Positions 1 through 9,238 are shown, numbered from the stretch's first letter. The stretch is DNA of 64,000 nt from JAOUJD01 sp963841815 (GCA_963841815.1 CAWJEE010000016.1:1-64000); one strand, 5' to 3'. A program made the numbers and translations. The notes: a model not told the origin generated them from the letters alone.

Positions 1-2
1 TT

Positions 3-347
3 TTATTGCCTGCTCGTCGGCGCGAGTGCGGCGGCGACGGTCGACGGCGGGAGTGCCGCGTCGATGGCCACCCGTTTCTCGCGCGAACTGGCGCCCGAGA
101 GAAGCCGAAGGCAGGACTTCGGAATCGCGAGCCGCTCGGCCAGGAAATCCAGCAGCGCGGTGTTGGCCCGGCCGTCGGCGGGCGGGGACGAGACAGCGAC
201 CTTCAACCGGTCGCCGTGAGGCCCGACGATCGCCGTGCGACGCGCACCCGGTTGCACGTGCAGCGCGACGACGACGTCATTGCTTCTGGCCTCGATCCAG
301 GCCGGCAGCCCCTCCGTGCGAAAATCGCTGCCCTTCGCCACGCCCAC
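3..347 (-). CDS. DUF167 (YggU-type) family protein
   Basis: Small protein of about 110 residues. The central motif VQPGARRT, followed by LKVAVSSPPADGRAN and LLDFLAERLAIP, is the signature of the DUF167/YggU family, whose biochemical role is unknown. The start is uncertain: in-frame GTG codons lie at 347 and 341, and the homologous part begins near LPAWIEARSNDVVV. It is divergent from hemE with only about 13 bases between the start codons, so the two promoters must overlap the opposite genes. The stop codon lies at the very edge of the window, and no neighbour beyond it can be seen. Confidence 0.85.
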   Translation of the reverse strand: MGVAKGSDFRTEGLPAWIEARSNDVVVALHVQPGARRTAIVGPHGDRLKVAVSSPPADGRANTALLDFLAERLAIPKSCLRLLSGASSREKRVAIDAALPPSTVAAALAPTSRQ

Positions 348-360
348 TCGACTGCCCCCC

Positions 361-1443
361 GTGAAACTTCAGAACGACACGCTGCTGCGCGCGCTGCTTC
401 GGCAACCGACCGAGTACACCCCGGTGTGGTTGATGCGTCAAGCCGGGCGATACATGGCGGAGTACAACGCCACGCGCAAGCGCGCGGGCAGTTTCCTCGG
501 CCTCGCCAAATCGCCCGCGTTCGCGACCGAAGTCACGATGCAGCCCGTCGATCGATTTCCGCTCGACGCGGCCATCCTCTTCTCCGACATCCTCACCGTG
601 CCGGATGCAATGGGCCTCGGTCTGTACTTCGCCGAAGGGGAAGGTCCGAAGTTCGAGCGGCCGGTGCGGACCGAAGCCGATGTCGCGCGCCTGGCAGCGC
701 CCGACCCGAACGCCGAACTGCGGTACGTCACGGACGCCGTGCGCGAGATCCGCCAGGCGCTGGCCGGCCGCATCCCGCTGATCGGCTTCTCGGGCAGTCC
801 GTTCACGCTCGCGTGCTACATGGTCGAGGGCGGCGGTTCCGATGACTTCCGGCTGATCAAGTCGATGCTGTACGGGCGTCCCGACCTGCTGCACGCCATC
901 CTCCGCGTGAATGCCAGGGCCGTGGCGGACTACCTGAACGCGCAGATCGAAGCCGGCGCGCAGGCCGTGATGGTCTTCGATACCTGGGGCGGCGCGCTCG
1001 CCGACGGCGCGTACCAGGAGTTCTCGCTGGCCTACATGCGCGACGTCGTCCGCCAGTTGAAGCGCGAGCAGGACGGCCACCGCGTCCCATCGATCGTCTT
1101 CACGAAGGGCGGCGGACTGTGGCTCGAGGAGATCGCCGACACGGGCTGCGACGCCGTTGGACTCGACTGGACGGTCAACCTCGGCAAGGCCCGGACGCGG
1201 ATCGGTGACCGCTGCGCGCTGCAGGGCAACCTCGATCCCATGGCGCTGTTCGCTCCGGCGGACGCGATTCGCGCGCAGGCCGCGCACGTGATCGACTCGT
1301 TCGGACGTCCGCAGAATGCCGATGGAACGTGGGCGGGCCATGTCTTTAACCTCGGTCATGGGATCTCCCAGTACACGCCTCCCGAAAGCGTGGCGATTCT
1401 GGTCGAAGCGGTGCACGCCCACAGCCGTACTTTGAGGGCGTGA
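361..1443 (+). CDS. hemE: Uroporphyrinogen decarboxylase
   Basis: Cytoplasmic enzyme that decarboxylates the four acetate side chains of uroporphyrinogen III to give coproporphyrinogen III in haem synthesis. The 360-residue length is normal for the family. Visible signatures are PVWLMRQAGRYMAEY near residues 21-35 (the substrate-binding arginines), FSGSPFTLACYMVEGGGS near 140-157, FDTWGG, and the C-terminal FNLGHGI. The GTG at 361 was chosen because residues before it have no family similarity and the product then begins KLQNDTLLRALL, a typical HemE N-terminus. It is followed by priA, as in many betaproteobacteria as I remember them. The frame is intact. Confidence 0.95.
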   Translation: MKLQNDTLLRALLRQPTEYTPVWLMRQAGRYMAEYNATRKRAGSFLGLAKSPAFATEVTMQPVDRFPLDAAILFSDILTVPDAMGLGLYFAEGEGPKFERPVRTEADVARLAAPDPNAELRYVTDAVREIRQALAGRIPLIGFSGSPFTLACYMVEGGGSDDFRLIKSMLYGRPDLLHAILRVNARAVADYLNAQIEAGAQAVMVFDTWGGALADGAYQEFSLAYMRDVVRQLKREQDGHRVPSIVFTKGGGLWLEEIADTGCDAVGLDWTVNLGKARTRIGDRCALQGNLDPMALFAPADAIRAQAAHVIDSFGRPQNADGTWAGHVFNLGHGISQYTPPESVAILVEAVHAHSRTLRA

Positions 1444-1487
1444 GTAGTCACTCCAGGCCGGACCCGCTGAATGGTAGGGGACTTGAC

Positions 1488-1684
1488 TTATTCACAAAGG
1501 CCGTCCCTCGCCTTGTGGCGCATCTGCAACTGGGAAGTTCGTTCCCGTTCGAGGTCACCGTCTGGCTAAGTACTTGTTTTTATGGGGCACGATTTTGCGG
1601 TCGATTCTGCTGTTCCCCGTAGCGGTCCAAGTTCCATGCGGGTTTTCGGCCGGCAAACGAACCTTTTCCACAAAGTTATCCACA
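1488..1684 (+). promoter_or_regulatory. Three DnaA boxes upstream of priA
   Basis: The 313-base gap between hemE and priA holds no convincing gene. It carries three sites in the same orientation that fit the DnaA-box consensus TTWTNCACA: TTATTCACA at 1488-1496, TTTTCCACA at 1664-1672 and TTATCCACA (the perfect strong box) at 1676-1684. The last two are 12 bases apart, so they lie roughly on the same helical face. The region is AT-richer than its surroundings. DnaA binding here could regulate priA or titrate DnaA. The site matches are seen; the function is inference. Confidence 0.6.
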
Positions 1685-1756
1685 GCGTCGGCCGCCCCAT
1701 TTTGCGCTCCTTTCGGATCAGGGACTTAGCGACACTCTTTCACGTCTTACGTAACG

Positions 1757-3783
1757 ATGGCGACGCCCCTCGCTTCCCGCTTTGCCCGCGTCGTCGTCGA
1801 TGTGCCGCTGCCGCAGCCACTTGACTATCGACTGGCGAGTTCCGAGCGCGTCGGCCGGGCAGGTGTGCGTCGTCCCGGTCGGGCGGCGATCCCGGATGGG
1901 GCTGATCGTCGACACCGCCCGCCAGACCGACATCGATCCAGCTCGCCTCAAGGATGTCGGCTTCGTCGTCGACCAGGTGCCGCCGCTCGATCGCCGCTGG
2001 CTCGACTTCACGCAGTTCGCGTCCGACTACTACCAGCATCCATGGGGCGAGGTTGCGCTGCCGGCGCTGCCCCCTGTGCTGAGGAGCGTCCGCCGGGGCC
2101 CCGCTTCGCGCAGGCGTTGGCGAGGCTGCGCAAGCGCGAAGTCGCTGCGGGTCGGACGCGACGTCGCTGCATCGCCTCACGGCCCAGCAGCAGGCCGCCG
2201 TCGAGGCGCTGCTCGCCGCGCGGGGATTCGGGGTCCACCTGCTGTTCGGCATCACCGGCAGCGGCAAGACGGAGGTGTACCTCCGGGCGATCGAAGATCG
2301 GCTGCGAGACGGATGAGCGCGCCCAGGTCCTGATGCTGGTGCCGGAGATCAACCTCACGCCGCAACTGGAGTCGCTGCTGCGCGCGCGCTTCGGCGCCGC
2401 CGGCGTGGTGGTGCTCCACAGCGGGCTGCCGGACGGCGAGCGGTCGGCCGCGTGGCTGGCGGCGCACGAGGGACGCGCGAGGATCGTCGTCGGCACGCGG
2501 CTCGCCGTGTTCGCGTCGATGCCGGCGCTCGCGCTGATCGTCGTCGACGAAGAGCACGATCCCGTCGTACAAGGCGGGCGAGGGCGTTCGCTACTCCGCG
2601 CGCGATCTCGCGATCAAGCGTGCGCAGATGCTCGGCGTGCCGGTCGTGCTCGGGTCGGCGACACCGTCGCTCGAGACCTGGGCGGCCGCGCAGGCCGGGC
2701 GCTACACGCTGCTGCGGCTGACGCAGCGCGCGGTCGACGAAGACGCCGAGCCTCCCGCGATCGAACTCGTCGACCTGCGCTCACCCGAGGGCAAGGCAGG
2801 CACGGGCATCGCGGCGCCGGCCGCGACCGCGCTGAAGGCCGCGCACGAGGCCGGCGCCCAGTCGCTGGTCTTCCTGAACCGGCGCGGCTATGCGCCCGTC
2901 GTCGCCTGCGATGCGTGCGGGTGGCTGTCGCGCTGCCCGCAGTGCTCCACCTTCACGGTGTTCCACAAGACCGATCGCTCGCTGCGCTGCCATCACTGCG
3001 GCTTCACCGAACGCGTGCCGCGCGCCTGCCCGACCTGCGGCAACCAGGGGCTGCACGGCATGGGGCACGGCACGCAGCGAATCGAAGAGCTGCTGCACGA
3101 GCTGCTCCCCGACCGCGCGCGTGATGCGGATCGACCGCGATTCCACGCGACGACGTCACGCGGCCGAGCAGGCCTTCGACGCGGTGCACGCGGGCGACGT
3201 CGATGTGCTCGTCGGGACGCAGATGATCGCCAAGGGCCACGACTTCCAGCGTGTCGCGCTCGTGGTCGTGCTGAATCCGGACGGGCAGCTGGCATCGCAC
3301 GACTTCCGGGCGCCCGAGCGGCTGTTCTCCACGCTCGTGCAGGTGGCCGGGCGCGCCGGGCGTGGCGGTCACGCGAGCCGGGTCCTGCTGCAGACGCGCT
3401 TCCCGGCGCATCCGTTGTTCGCGGCGCTGGCGCGGCACGACTACGCGGCCTTCGCCGACGGACAGCTGGCCGAGCGGCGCGCGGCGAACATGCCGCCCTT
3501 CACGCACCAGGCGCTGCTCACCGCCGAGGCGCGGACGATGGACGGCGCGCTCGGCTTCCTGCGCGAGGCGCGCGCCGAGACGCCGTCGAGCGACGACGTG
3601 CGCGTGTTCGATCCCGTGCCGATGGCGCTGCAGAAGCTGGCCGGCGCCGAGCGCGCGCAGTTGCTCGTCGAGGCCGATCGTCGCGGGCCGTTGCAGGCGT
3701 TCCTGCGCGCCTGGCTGGAGGGGCTGCGGGCGAAGCGCAGCCGGATCCGCTGGCAGATCGAGGTCGATCCGCAGGAAATCTGA
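1757..3783 (+). CDS. priA: Primosomal protein N' / replication restart helicase PriA (frame broken as read)
   Basis: Superfamily 2 DNA helicase that reloads the replisome at stalled forks. Across three frames one can read the N-terminal DNA-binding domain (RVVVDVPLPQPLDYRL), Walker A (GITGSGKTEVY), DEEHD (motif II), GSATPSLETW, the zinc-binding cysteines (CDACGWLSRCPQC and CHHCG...CPTCG), motifs V and VI (VLVGTQMIAKGHDF, QVAGRAGRG) and an intact C-terminus. Continuity needs six frame changes, near 1855, 2098, 2150, 2315, 2567 and 3115. Four look like single extra bases and two like single missing bases. With these corrected the length is about 675 residues, slightly short of the usual 700-730. 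Either the consensus is poor here or the gene is decayed; the undamaged motifs favour the former. Confidence 0.85.
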
Positions 3784-3861
3784 CGCGCGGACGACCGAGG
3801 CGCGGAATAAGGCCGGCGGCGGGCCTGTTTGCCGCGTGTCACTCACAAGAAGGAGATATCG

Positions 3862-4250
3862 ATGCGTCGACTGTTGATCGCCCTGGCCGTGGCTAGCGCT
3901 GGCCGCCTGCTCCACGTACGAAGGAATGATGGGAACGCCCGCCGCGCCGACGAAGACGATGGACGGCGTGCTGACGAACAGCGCCGGCATGACCCTCTAC
4001 ACGTTCGACAAGGATGCGACCGGCAGCGGCAAGAGCGTGTGCAACGGCCCGTGCGCGACCAACTGGCCGCCGCTGATGGCCGCCGCGGATTCGAAGGCGT
4101 CGGGTGACTACACGATCATCACGCGCGATGATGGCGGCAAGCAGTGGGCGTACAAGGGCAAGCCGCTGTACCTGTGGGTGAAGGACAGCCAAGCCAGGCG
4201 ACAAGACCGGCGACGGCTTCAACAACGCATGGCGCGTCGCGCGGCCGTAG
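3862..4250 (+). CDS. Secreted-repeat lipoprotein (Lipoprotein_15 / COG4315 type), frame broken as read
   Basis: Small secreted lipoprotein of unknown function. A good ribosome site (AAGGAGA) precedes ATG 3862. The N-terminus is a signal peptide that, after removing one extra base near 3893, ends in a lipobox reading LAAC. The body carries the two copies typical of the family: MTLYTFDKD with CNGPCATNWPP, then KGKPLYLWVKD with DGFNNAWR. A second extra base near 4190 displaces the last 20 residues; removing it gives the usual tail and the TAG at 4248. The corrected length is 128 residues. It lies directly upstream of an ECF sigma factor, so it may belong to that regulon (inference). Confidence 0.8.
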
Positions 4251-4271
4251 GGGCTCGCGAGCGGAGGCTGG

Positions 4272-4803
4272 ATGGCGGAGGCGTTCGGTGCGGCGGAGCT
4301 CGAGGCGGTCGTGCCGCGATTGCGTCGCTACGCGCGGGCGCTGACCGGGACGCGCGAGGCCGCTGACGATCTCACGCAGGACGCGCTGGAGCGCGCGTGG
4401 CAGAAGCGCGCGCTCTGGCAGCCGGGGACCGACCTGCGCGCGTGGATGTTCACGATCATGCACAACGTGTTCGTGAACGGGACGCGCAAGGGTCGGCCAA
4501 CCGTCTCGCTGGACGATCTCGCCGTGGAGGACAACCGCCCCGCCGCCGGGACCTCGGTCGAGACCGGGATCGTTCTCGGCGAACTGGCGGCGTTCGCTGG
4601 CGCTGCTGCCCGAGGAACAGCGCGAAGTCCTGCTGCTCGTCGGGCTCGAACAGTTCAGCTACGCGGAGGCTTCGGAGGTGCTCGGCGTGCCGATCGGCAC
4701 GGTGATGTCGCGGCTGTCGCGCGCGCGCGAGCGGCTGCGCCTGTTGCTGGAAGCGGGAGGCACCGGAATCGAACGTCCGGCGGCCCTGCGACGTGTGAAA
4801 TGA
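4272..4803 (+). CDS. ECF-family RNA polymerase sigma factor (one frame break)
   Basis: Group IV sigma-70 factor. The sigma2 region is visible near residues 15-75 (RRYARALTGTREAADDLTQD then DLRAWMFTIMHNVF). Sigma4 follows in the next frame (LLPEEQREVLLLVGLEQFSY, then GVPIGTVMSRLSRARERLR). One extra T near 4594 separates them; corrected, the protein is 176 residues, normal for the family. The SD GGAGG lies just ahead of ATG 4272. The stop overlaps the start of the next gene in an ATGA arrangement, so translation is coupled to the likely anti-sigma factor. The target promoters are not evident here. Confidence 0.88.
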
Positions 4804-5553
4804 ACAAGCCACTGACCGAAGAACTGCTGCACGCGTACGTCGACGACGCGCTGACCGACGAGGAGCGGCGCGAGGTGGAGCGCTGGCTCGCGCAGGACGC
4901 CGAGGCGGCGCAGCGCGTCCGCGCCTACCTCGAACAGAACCACGCCCTCCACTCGCTGTTCGATCCCGTGCTGGCGGAGCCGCACGCGCTGAACGTGGCT
5001 GCGCCGCGGCGCGCGGCGAACGCGTCCCAGTGGTTCGCGCTGGCCGCGACGCTCATCCTCGGCATCGGCATCGGATTCGCCTGGCGCGGCTGGCAGGCCG
5101 GACCGAGCGGATCCGTGACCATCGCGCGCGAGGCGGCGCTCGCGCACGTGGCGTACGTGCCCGAGGTGCGGCACCCGGTCGAGGTGACGGCCGCCGAGGA
5201 GAAGCACCTCGTCGCGTGGCTGTCGAAGCGGCTCGATGCGCCGCTGCGCGCGCCCTCGCTGGCTGTCGCACGGGTACCAGTTGCTCGGTGGCCGCCTGCT
5301 GCCGCCGACCAGCAGCCGCGATCCGGCCCCGCTGGCGCTGCTGATGTACGAGAACGCGCAGGGCAAGCGCCTGTCGCTGCTGGTGAAGCGCGAGGCGAAC
5401 AATGCGGAGACTTCGTTCCGCTTCAGCGAGGACCAGGGAGCTCGCGTCTTCTACTGGATCGATGGCCCGTTCGGCTACGCGCTCGCGGGAGACATCGACC
5501 GCGACGAGTTGCAGAGGATCGCGCGCGGCGTGTACCAGCAGCTCAATCCGTAA
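4800..5553 (+). CDS. Membrane anti-sigma factor (one frame break)
   Basis: Likely partner of the upstream ECF sigma factor. The N-terminal cytoplasmic part (ELLHAYVDDALTDEERREVE, residues 8-27) resembles the anti-sigma domain of transmembrane regulators. A single membrane helix follows at about residues 78-97. The periplasmic part ends with HGYQLLGGRLLPP and FYWIDGPFGYALAGDI. No zinc-binding HxxxCxxC motif is present, so it is not a ZAS-type redox anti-sigma. One extra base near 5270 breaks the frame; removing it gives about 250 residues. The start overlaps the sigma stop. It is followed by a strong bidirectional terminator. Confidence 0.83.
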
Positions 5554-5569
5554 CGGCCTGTGCAAAAGA

Positions 5570-5593
5570 AAACGGGCGCCGAGGCGCCCGTTT
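5570..5593. terminator. Bidirectional rho-independent terminator
   Basis: Perfect 11-base inverted repeat AAACGGGCGCC / GGCGCCCGTTT with a two-base spacer, A-rich on the left and T-rich on the right. It sits between the convergent anti-sigma and cytochrome c genes and can serve both. Confidence 0.85.
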
Positions 5594-5610
5594 GCGTTGA
5601 ACCGTCGCGA

Positions 5611-6703
5611 CTACTTCGCGGCCGCGAGCATGTGTTCGACCGCGGCGCGCAGCTCGGCTTCGGACGCGTTCGTCTGCGCGCCCTTCGGCGGCATCGCGCC
5701 CTTGCCCTTGATCACGGAGGCGGTCAGCGCGGCGGCTCCCAGCGGGGCCCGTGGCGGCCCACGCGGCCTTGTCGCCGAACTTCGGCGCACCGGCGACGCC
5801 GGCGGCGTGGCAGGCGTTGCAGCCCGCTGCGTAGACCTTGGCGCCGTCCGGCTTGCCGCCGGCGGCCGCCAGTGCGGCCGGAGGCGACGCAGGGGCGGAG
5901 GGTGCCGCCACCGCGGGTGCCGCCGCCGCGCCTGCGGTTCCAGCGCCGGCGTTGAACATGTAGAGCACCGCGGCCCTCATCTCCGGGTCGGTGAGGCTGG
6001 CCATGCCGCCGCGCGCCGGCATGCCGGCGTGGCCGTGAATCGCGGAGTCCGTGACCGCGTTGACCCCGTGCGACACGCGCTTGGCCCACGCGGCGCGGTC
6101 GCCGATCTGCGGCGCGCCGCCCTTGCCCGTCTCGTGGCAGCCGCTGCACACCTGCTTGACGATCTCTTCGCCGGGGCGAACCGCGGCACCCGCGGCGGCG
6201 ACCTGCACGGCGGGCGGTGCCGGCTCGGTGAACTTGCCGCCCGACTGGTTGCCCATGAACGCGACGGCGCGGGCGACCTCAACCGGGTCGAGATCCGGGT
6301 TGCCGCCCCTGGCGGGCATTCCCTTGAATCCTTCGACGGCATGCTTCACGAGCGTGTCGAAGCCCTGCTTGAGTCGCGCGCCCCAGGCACCGGCGTCGCC
6401 GGTCTTCGGCGCGCCGGCGGCGCCGGCGGCATGGCACGCCGCGCACGCGGCCTTGTAGACCGCTTCGCCGCCTTGCAGTGCGCGCGCCCCGCCGGCCTGC
6501 TGCAGGGCCACCATGCCGACGGGCTTGAGCCGGTCGGAGATCGCTTCGGGCGTCATCGCGTCGGATCCCGCGCCGCCCGTCTTGCCTCCCGTGACGAAGT
6601 TCGCCAGCAGGACGATCACGATCACCGGCACGACGAACGCGAGGATGACGACGGTGATCAGCTGACGCGGGGTCTTGATCAGGGCGGTGTGCTGGTCGGA
6701 CAT
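5611..6703 (-). CDS. Membrane-anchored three-domain c-type cytochrome (cytochrome c5 family; one frame break)
   Basis: Begins MSDQHTALIKTPRQ, then a single membrane helix (LITVVILAFVVPVIVIVLLA) that anchors the protein with its haem domains in the periplasm. Three haem-binding sites follow: CAACH, CSGCH and CNACH. The first two are followed by a matching MPARGG and the third by MPPKGA, which provides the axial methionine region. This is a triplicated cytochrome c5-like module linked by Ala/Pro-rich spacers. One extra base near 5741 shifts the last 45 residues; corrected, it ends EHMLAAAK at the TAG at 5611. The corrected length is 363 residues. It probably donates or relays electrons to a terminal oxidase or reductase, but no partner gene is adjacent. 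Confidence 0.88.
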
Positions 6704-6924
6704 GCGTGGCTCCTGGCCTGTGCAGCGGTGCGCGGGGTTCTGTGCTGGGCGGTTGGGCAGCACCCGAGAAAAGCCGGTTCTGCGAAGCGTTCAAGTATAG
6801 CTTGCAGCACCGTCGCGACCTGCCCGAGCCCTTGATTTCATTCGCGTTTCGAGGGAGATCGCGAGGACGGGCGAGCGATAAACGGCTACCATTCGGCCTC
6901 GCTTCGACCGCTCGCGGTCGACAA

Positions 6925-7001
6925 GCGCCCGTAGCTCAGATGGATAGAGTACTGGCCTCCGAAGCCAGGGGTCGTGGGTTCGAGTCCCGCCGGGCGCGCC
7001 A
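6925..7001 (+). tRNA. tRNA-Arg (anticodon CCG)
   Basis: Complete 77-base cloverleaf. The acceptor stem GCGCCCG pairs with CGGGCGC, followed by discriminator G and an encoded CCA. The D-arm is around TAGCTCAGATGGATAGAG. The anticodon stem CTGGC/GCCAG holds loop CTCCGAA with anticodon CCG (reads CGG). The T-arm is GTGGGTTCGAGTCCCGC. A TACCAT at 6887-6892 could be its -10 element. Confidence 0.97.
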
Positions 7002-7055
7002 TTCGTCGCAGAGCCAACCGCTCCGCCCCAGCCTCTTCCAACGACGCTACCGACC

Positions 7056-7469
7056 GTGCCCATCACGCCGACCAACATCACGCTGCACTCGACTTCGCGT
7101 GTGCTCGAGATCGAGTACGAGGACGGGCAGCACTTTCGATTGCCGTTCGAGTTCCTGCGCGTGTACTCCCCGTCCGCCGAGGTGCGCGGGCACGGGCCGG
7201 GGCAGGAGACGCTGCAGGTGGGCAAGAAGGCCGTGACGATCACGGAGCTGCATCCCGTCGGCCACTACGCGGTGCAGCCCAACTTCTCCGACGGCCACAC
7301 GAGCGGCATCTACTCCTGGGACTACCTGTATGAACTCGGAGTGAACCAGGAACGGATGTGGGCCGAGTACCTGGCCGCCCTCGACGCCGCCGGCGCGAGC
7401 CGCGAGCCGGGGGCGCCGGAGAACGCCGCGTTCGCGTCCAGCGCCGGCAAGAGCTGCGGCCACCACTGA
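7056..7469 (+). CDS. DUF971 (GBBH-like) domain protein
   Basis: A 137-residue cytoplasmic protein. It contains the DUF971 core LEIEYEDGQHFRLPFEFLRVYS, HPVGHYAVQPNFSDGH and SGIYSWDYLYELG. The same domain forms the N-terminal part of gamma-butyrobetaine hydroxylases and occurs alone in Fe-S related and quinone-gene neighbourhoods. The C-terminus ends SCGHH, a possible metal-binding tail. It lies 37 bases upstream of ubiE, a placement I remember as conserved in betaproteobacteria, but its role is unknown. Confidence 0.9.
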   Translation: MPITPTNITLHSTSRVLEIEYEDGQHFRLPFEFLRVYSPSAEVRGHGPGQETLQVGKKAVTITELHPVGHYAVQPNFSDGHTSGIYSWDYLYELGVNQERMWAEYLAALDAAGASREPGAPENAAFASSAGKSCGHH

Positions 7470-7494
7470 TCGCGGGCGTCCGCACCGGCCCGCG

Positions 7495-7500
7495 TATCCT
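7495..7500 (+). promoter_or_regulatory. Putative -10 box giving a leaderless ubiE transcript
   Basis: TATCCT lies so that position +1 would fall on the A of the ubiE ATG at 7507. No Shine-Dalgarno sequence is visible before that ATG. Confidence 0.45.
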
Positions 7501-7506
7501 TTCGGC

Positions 7507-8256
7507 ATGAACGACAAGCAGCGCGACTCGGCGACGCACTTCGGGTTCGCCCAGGTGGACGAATCCGAGAAGGCGCAGCGCGTCGCCGGCGTGTTCGACT
7601 CCGTCGCGTCGAAGTACGACATGATGAACGACGTGATGTCGGTCGGCCTGCACCGCGTGTGGAAGGCGTTCACCGTGCGTCAGGCCAACGTGCGGCCGGG
7701 CATGAAAGTGCTCGACATCGCCGGCGGCACCGGCGACCTCGCAAAGGCCTTCGCGCGACGTGCCGGCGCGACCGGCGAAGTCTGGCTCACCGACATCAAC
7801 GGCTCGATGCTGGCGGTCGGCCGCGACCGCCTGTTCGACAGCGGGTTGCGGTTGCCGCTCGCCCAGTGCGACGCCGAGAAACTGCCGTTTCCATCGGGCC
7901 ACTTCGATCTCGTGTCGGTCGCGTTCGGGCTGCGCAACATGACGCACAAGGACGCGGCGCTGGCGGAGATGCAGCGTGTGCTAAAGCCCGGCGGCCGCCT
8001 GCTCGTGCTGGAGTTTTCCCGCATTTGGCAACCGCTCGCGCCGCTCTACGATGCGTACTCGTTCAGCGTGCTGCCGTGGCTGGGCAAGAAGATCGCGGGC
8101 GACAGCGACAGCTATCGCTACCTCGCCGAGTCCATCCGCATGCATCCGCCGCAGGAAGAACTGGCGAAGTTGATGGAACAAGCCGGCTTCGACCGCGTCC
8201 AATGGTTCAACCTGACGGCGGGCGTGTGCGCCCTCCACGTCGGCACGAAGTACTGA
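7507..8256 (+). CDS. ubiE: Ubiquinone/menaquinone biosynthesis C-methyltransferase
   Basis: SAM-dependent methyltransferase that adds the C-methyl group to the benzoquinol ring (2-polyprenyl-6-methoxy-1,4-benzoquinol in the ubiquinone branch). The 249 residues include the family N-terminus DSVASKYDMMNDVMSVGLHR, the SAM-binding VLDIAGGTGDLAKAF (about 68-82), LRNMTHKDAALAEMQRVLKPGG and the C-terminal VQWFNLTAGVCALHVGTKY. No SD precedes the ATG, and a -10-like box sits 12 bases upstream. It stands in a cluster with ubiJ and ubiB, which together cover late aerobic ubiquinone assembly. Confidence 0.97.
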   Translation: MNDKQRDSATHFGFAQVDESEKAQRVAGVFDSVASKYDMMNDVMSVGLHRVWKAFTVRQANVRPGMKVLDIAGGTGDLAKAFARRAGATGEVWLTDINGSMLAVGRDRLFDSGLRLPLAQCDAEKLPFPSGHFDLVSVAFGLRNMTHKDAALAEMQRVLKPGGRLLVLEFSRIWQPLAPLYDAYSFSVLPWLGKKIAGDSDSYRYLAESIRMHPPQEELAKLMEQAGFDRVQWFNLTAGVCALHVGTKY

Positions 8257-8269
8257 TTCCGGAGGTTCG

Positions 8270-9238
8270 ATGAAGAAGTTACTGGCTGGTCTGATGATCG
8301 GCGTCGTCGCCGCGAGCTTCGCGTTCGATGCCGAGGCGCAGCGTCGCTTCGGCGGTGGCCGCACCTTCGGCAAGCAGTCGCCGGCCGTGCAGCAGAAGCA
8401 GGCCACCCCGCCGGCGCAGACGCCGCAGCAAGGCGCCTCGCAGGCGGCTCCTGCGCAGCAGCCCGCCGCCTCGGCGGCCCGCCCCGGTGCGACGCCGGCC
8501 GCCGCACCGCGCAGTCCGATGCGCGGCGCGCTGATGGGCCTCGCGGCCGGTCTCGGCATCGCGGCGCTGGCGTCGTGGCTGGGTTTCGGCGAAGCGCTGA
8601 CGATGTTCCTGACCGTCGCACTGGTCGGCCTCGCGCTGATGATGGTCATCGGCTTCGTGATGCGCCGCATGCGCCCGGCCCAGCAACCGGCCTATGGCGG
8701 CGCCGGCGCCCAGCGCGGACCAGGCACCTACTCCAACGTCGGCTATGAGACGGCGCCTGCCCCGGTTCCCGCGCCGGCGCAGCGCAGCGCGGCGCCCGCC
8801 GCTGGTGCCCTCCCCGGTTCGGCGATGGACGAGTTTTCGCGCGGCGGGAACGCCGCCTCCGGAGCGCCATGGGGCGTGCCGGCCGGCTTCGACACCCAGT
8901 CGTTCCTGGACGCGGCGAAGAGCCACTACGTGAAGCTGCAGCAGGCGTGGGACACCGGCAACCTGGACGACCTGTCCGAGTTCACCACCAACGAGATGTT
9001 CATCGCGCTCACGCACGAGCTGCGCGCGCGGGCCGGTCAGTCGAAGACCGAGGTCGTGTCGATGGACGCCGAACTGCTCGGCATCGAATCGACCGCCGAC
9101 GAGCACATCGCCAGCGTGAAGTTCGACGGCACGCTGCGCGTCGACGGCGAGATCGAGCGGGTGTCCGAGGTGTGGAACCTGTCGAAGCCCGCGAGCGGCG
9201 GCGGCTGGGTGCTCGCCGGGATCCAGCAGCTCGCGTAA
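8270..9238 (+). CDS. Tim44-like domain membrane protein
   Basis: A 322-residue protein. It has a signal peptide or signal anchor (MKKLLAGLMIGVVAASFAF), then a Gln/Pro/Ala-rich low-complexity linker. A hydrophobic pair follows at about residues 88-125, and a C-terminal Tim44-like domain (FLDAAKSHYVKLQQAWDTGN through WVLAGIQQLA). Bacterial Tim44-domain proteins are found beside ubiE/ubiJ/ubiB in this group, but their function is not settled. An SD (GGAGG) sits 7 bases before the ATG, and the gene starts 13 bases after ubiE, so the two are probably co-transcribed. A terminator follows. Confidence 0.88.
   Translation: MKKLLAGLMIGVVAASFAFDAEAQRRFGGGRTFGKQSPAVQQKQATPPAQTPQQGASQAAPAQQPAASAARPGATPAAAPRSPMRGALMGLAAGLGIAALASWLGFGEALTMFLTVALVGLALMMVIGFVMRRMRPAQQPAYGGAGAQRGPGTYSNVGYETAPAPVPAPAQRSAAPAAGALPGSAMDEFSRGGNAASGAPWGVPAGFDTQSFLDAAKSHYVKLQQAWDTGNLDDLSEFTTNEMFIALTHELRARAGQSKTEVVSMDAELLGIESTADEHIASVKFDGTLRVDGEIERVSEVWNLSKPASGGGWVLAGIQQLA

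Noticed and set aside
1440..1824. Short plus-strand frames in the hemE-priA gap
   Set aside because: No SD, no homology-like features, and they cover the DnaA boxes.
6832..6845. A weak FNR-like site (TTGATTTCATTCGC) upstream of the triheme cytochrome gene
   Set aside because: Only the left half fits, and no -10 element sits at a suitable distance.
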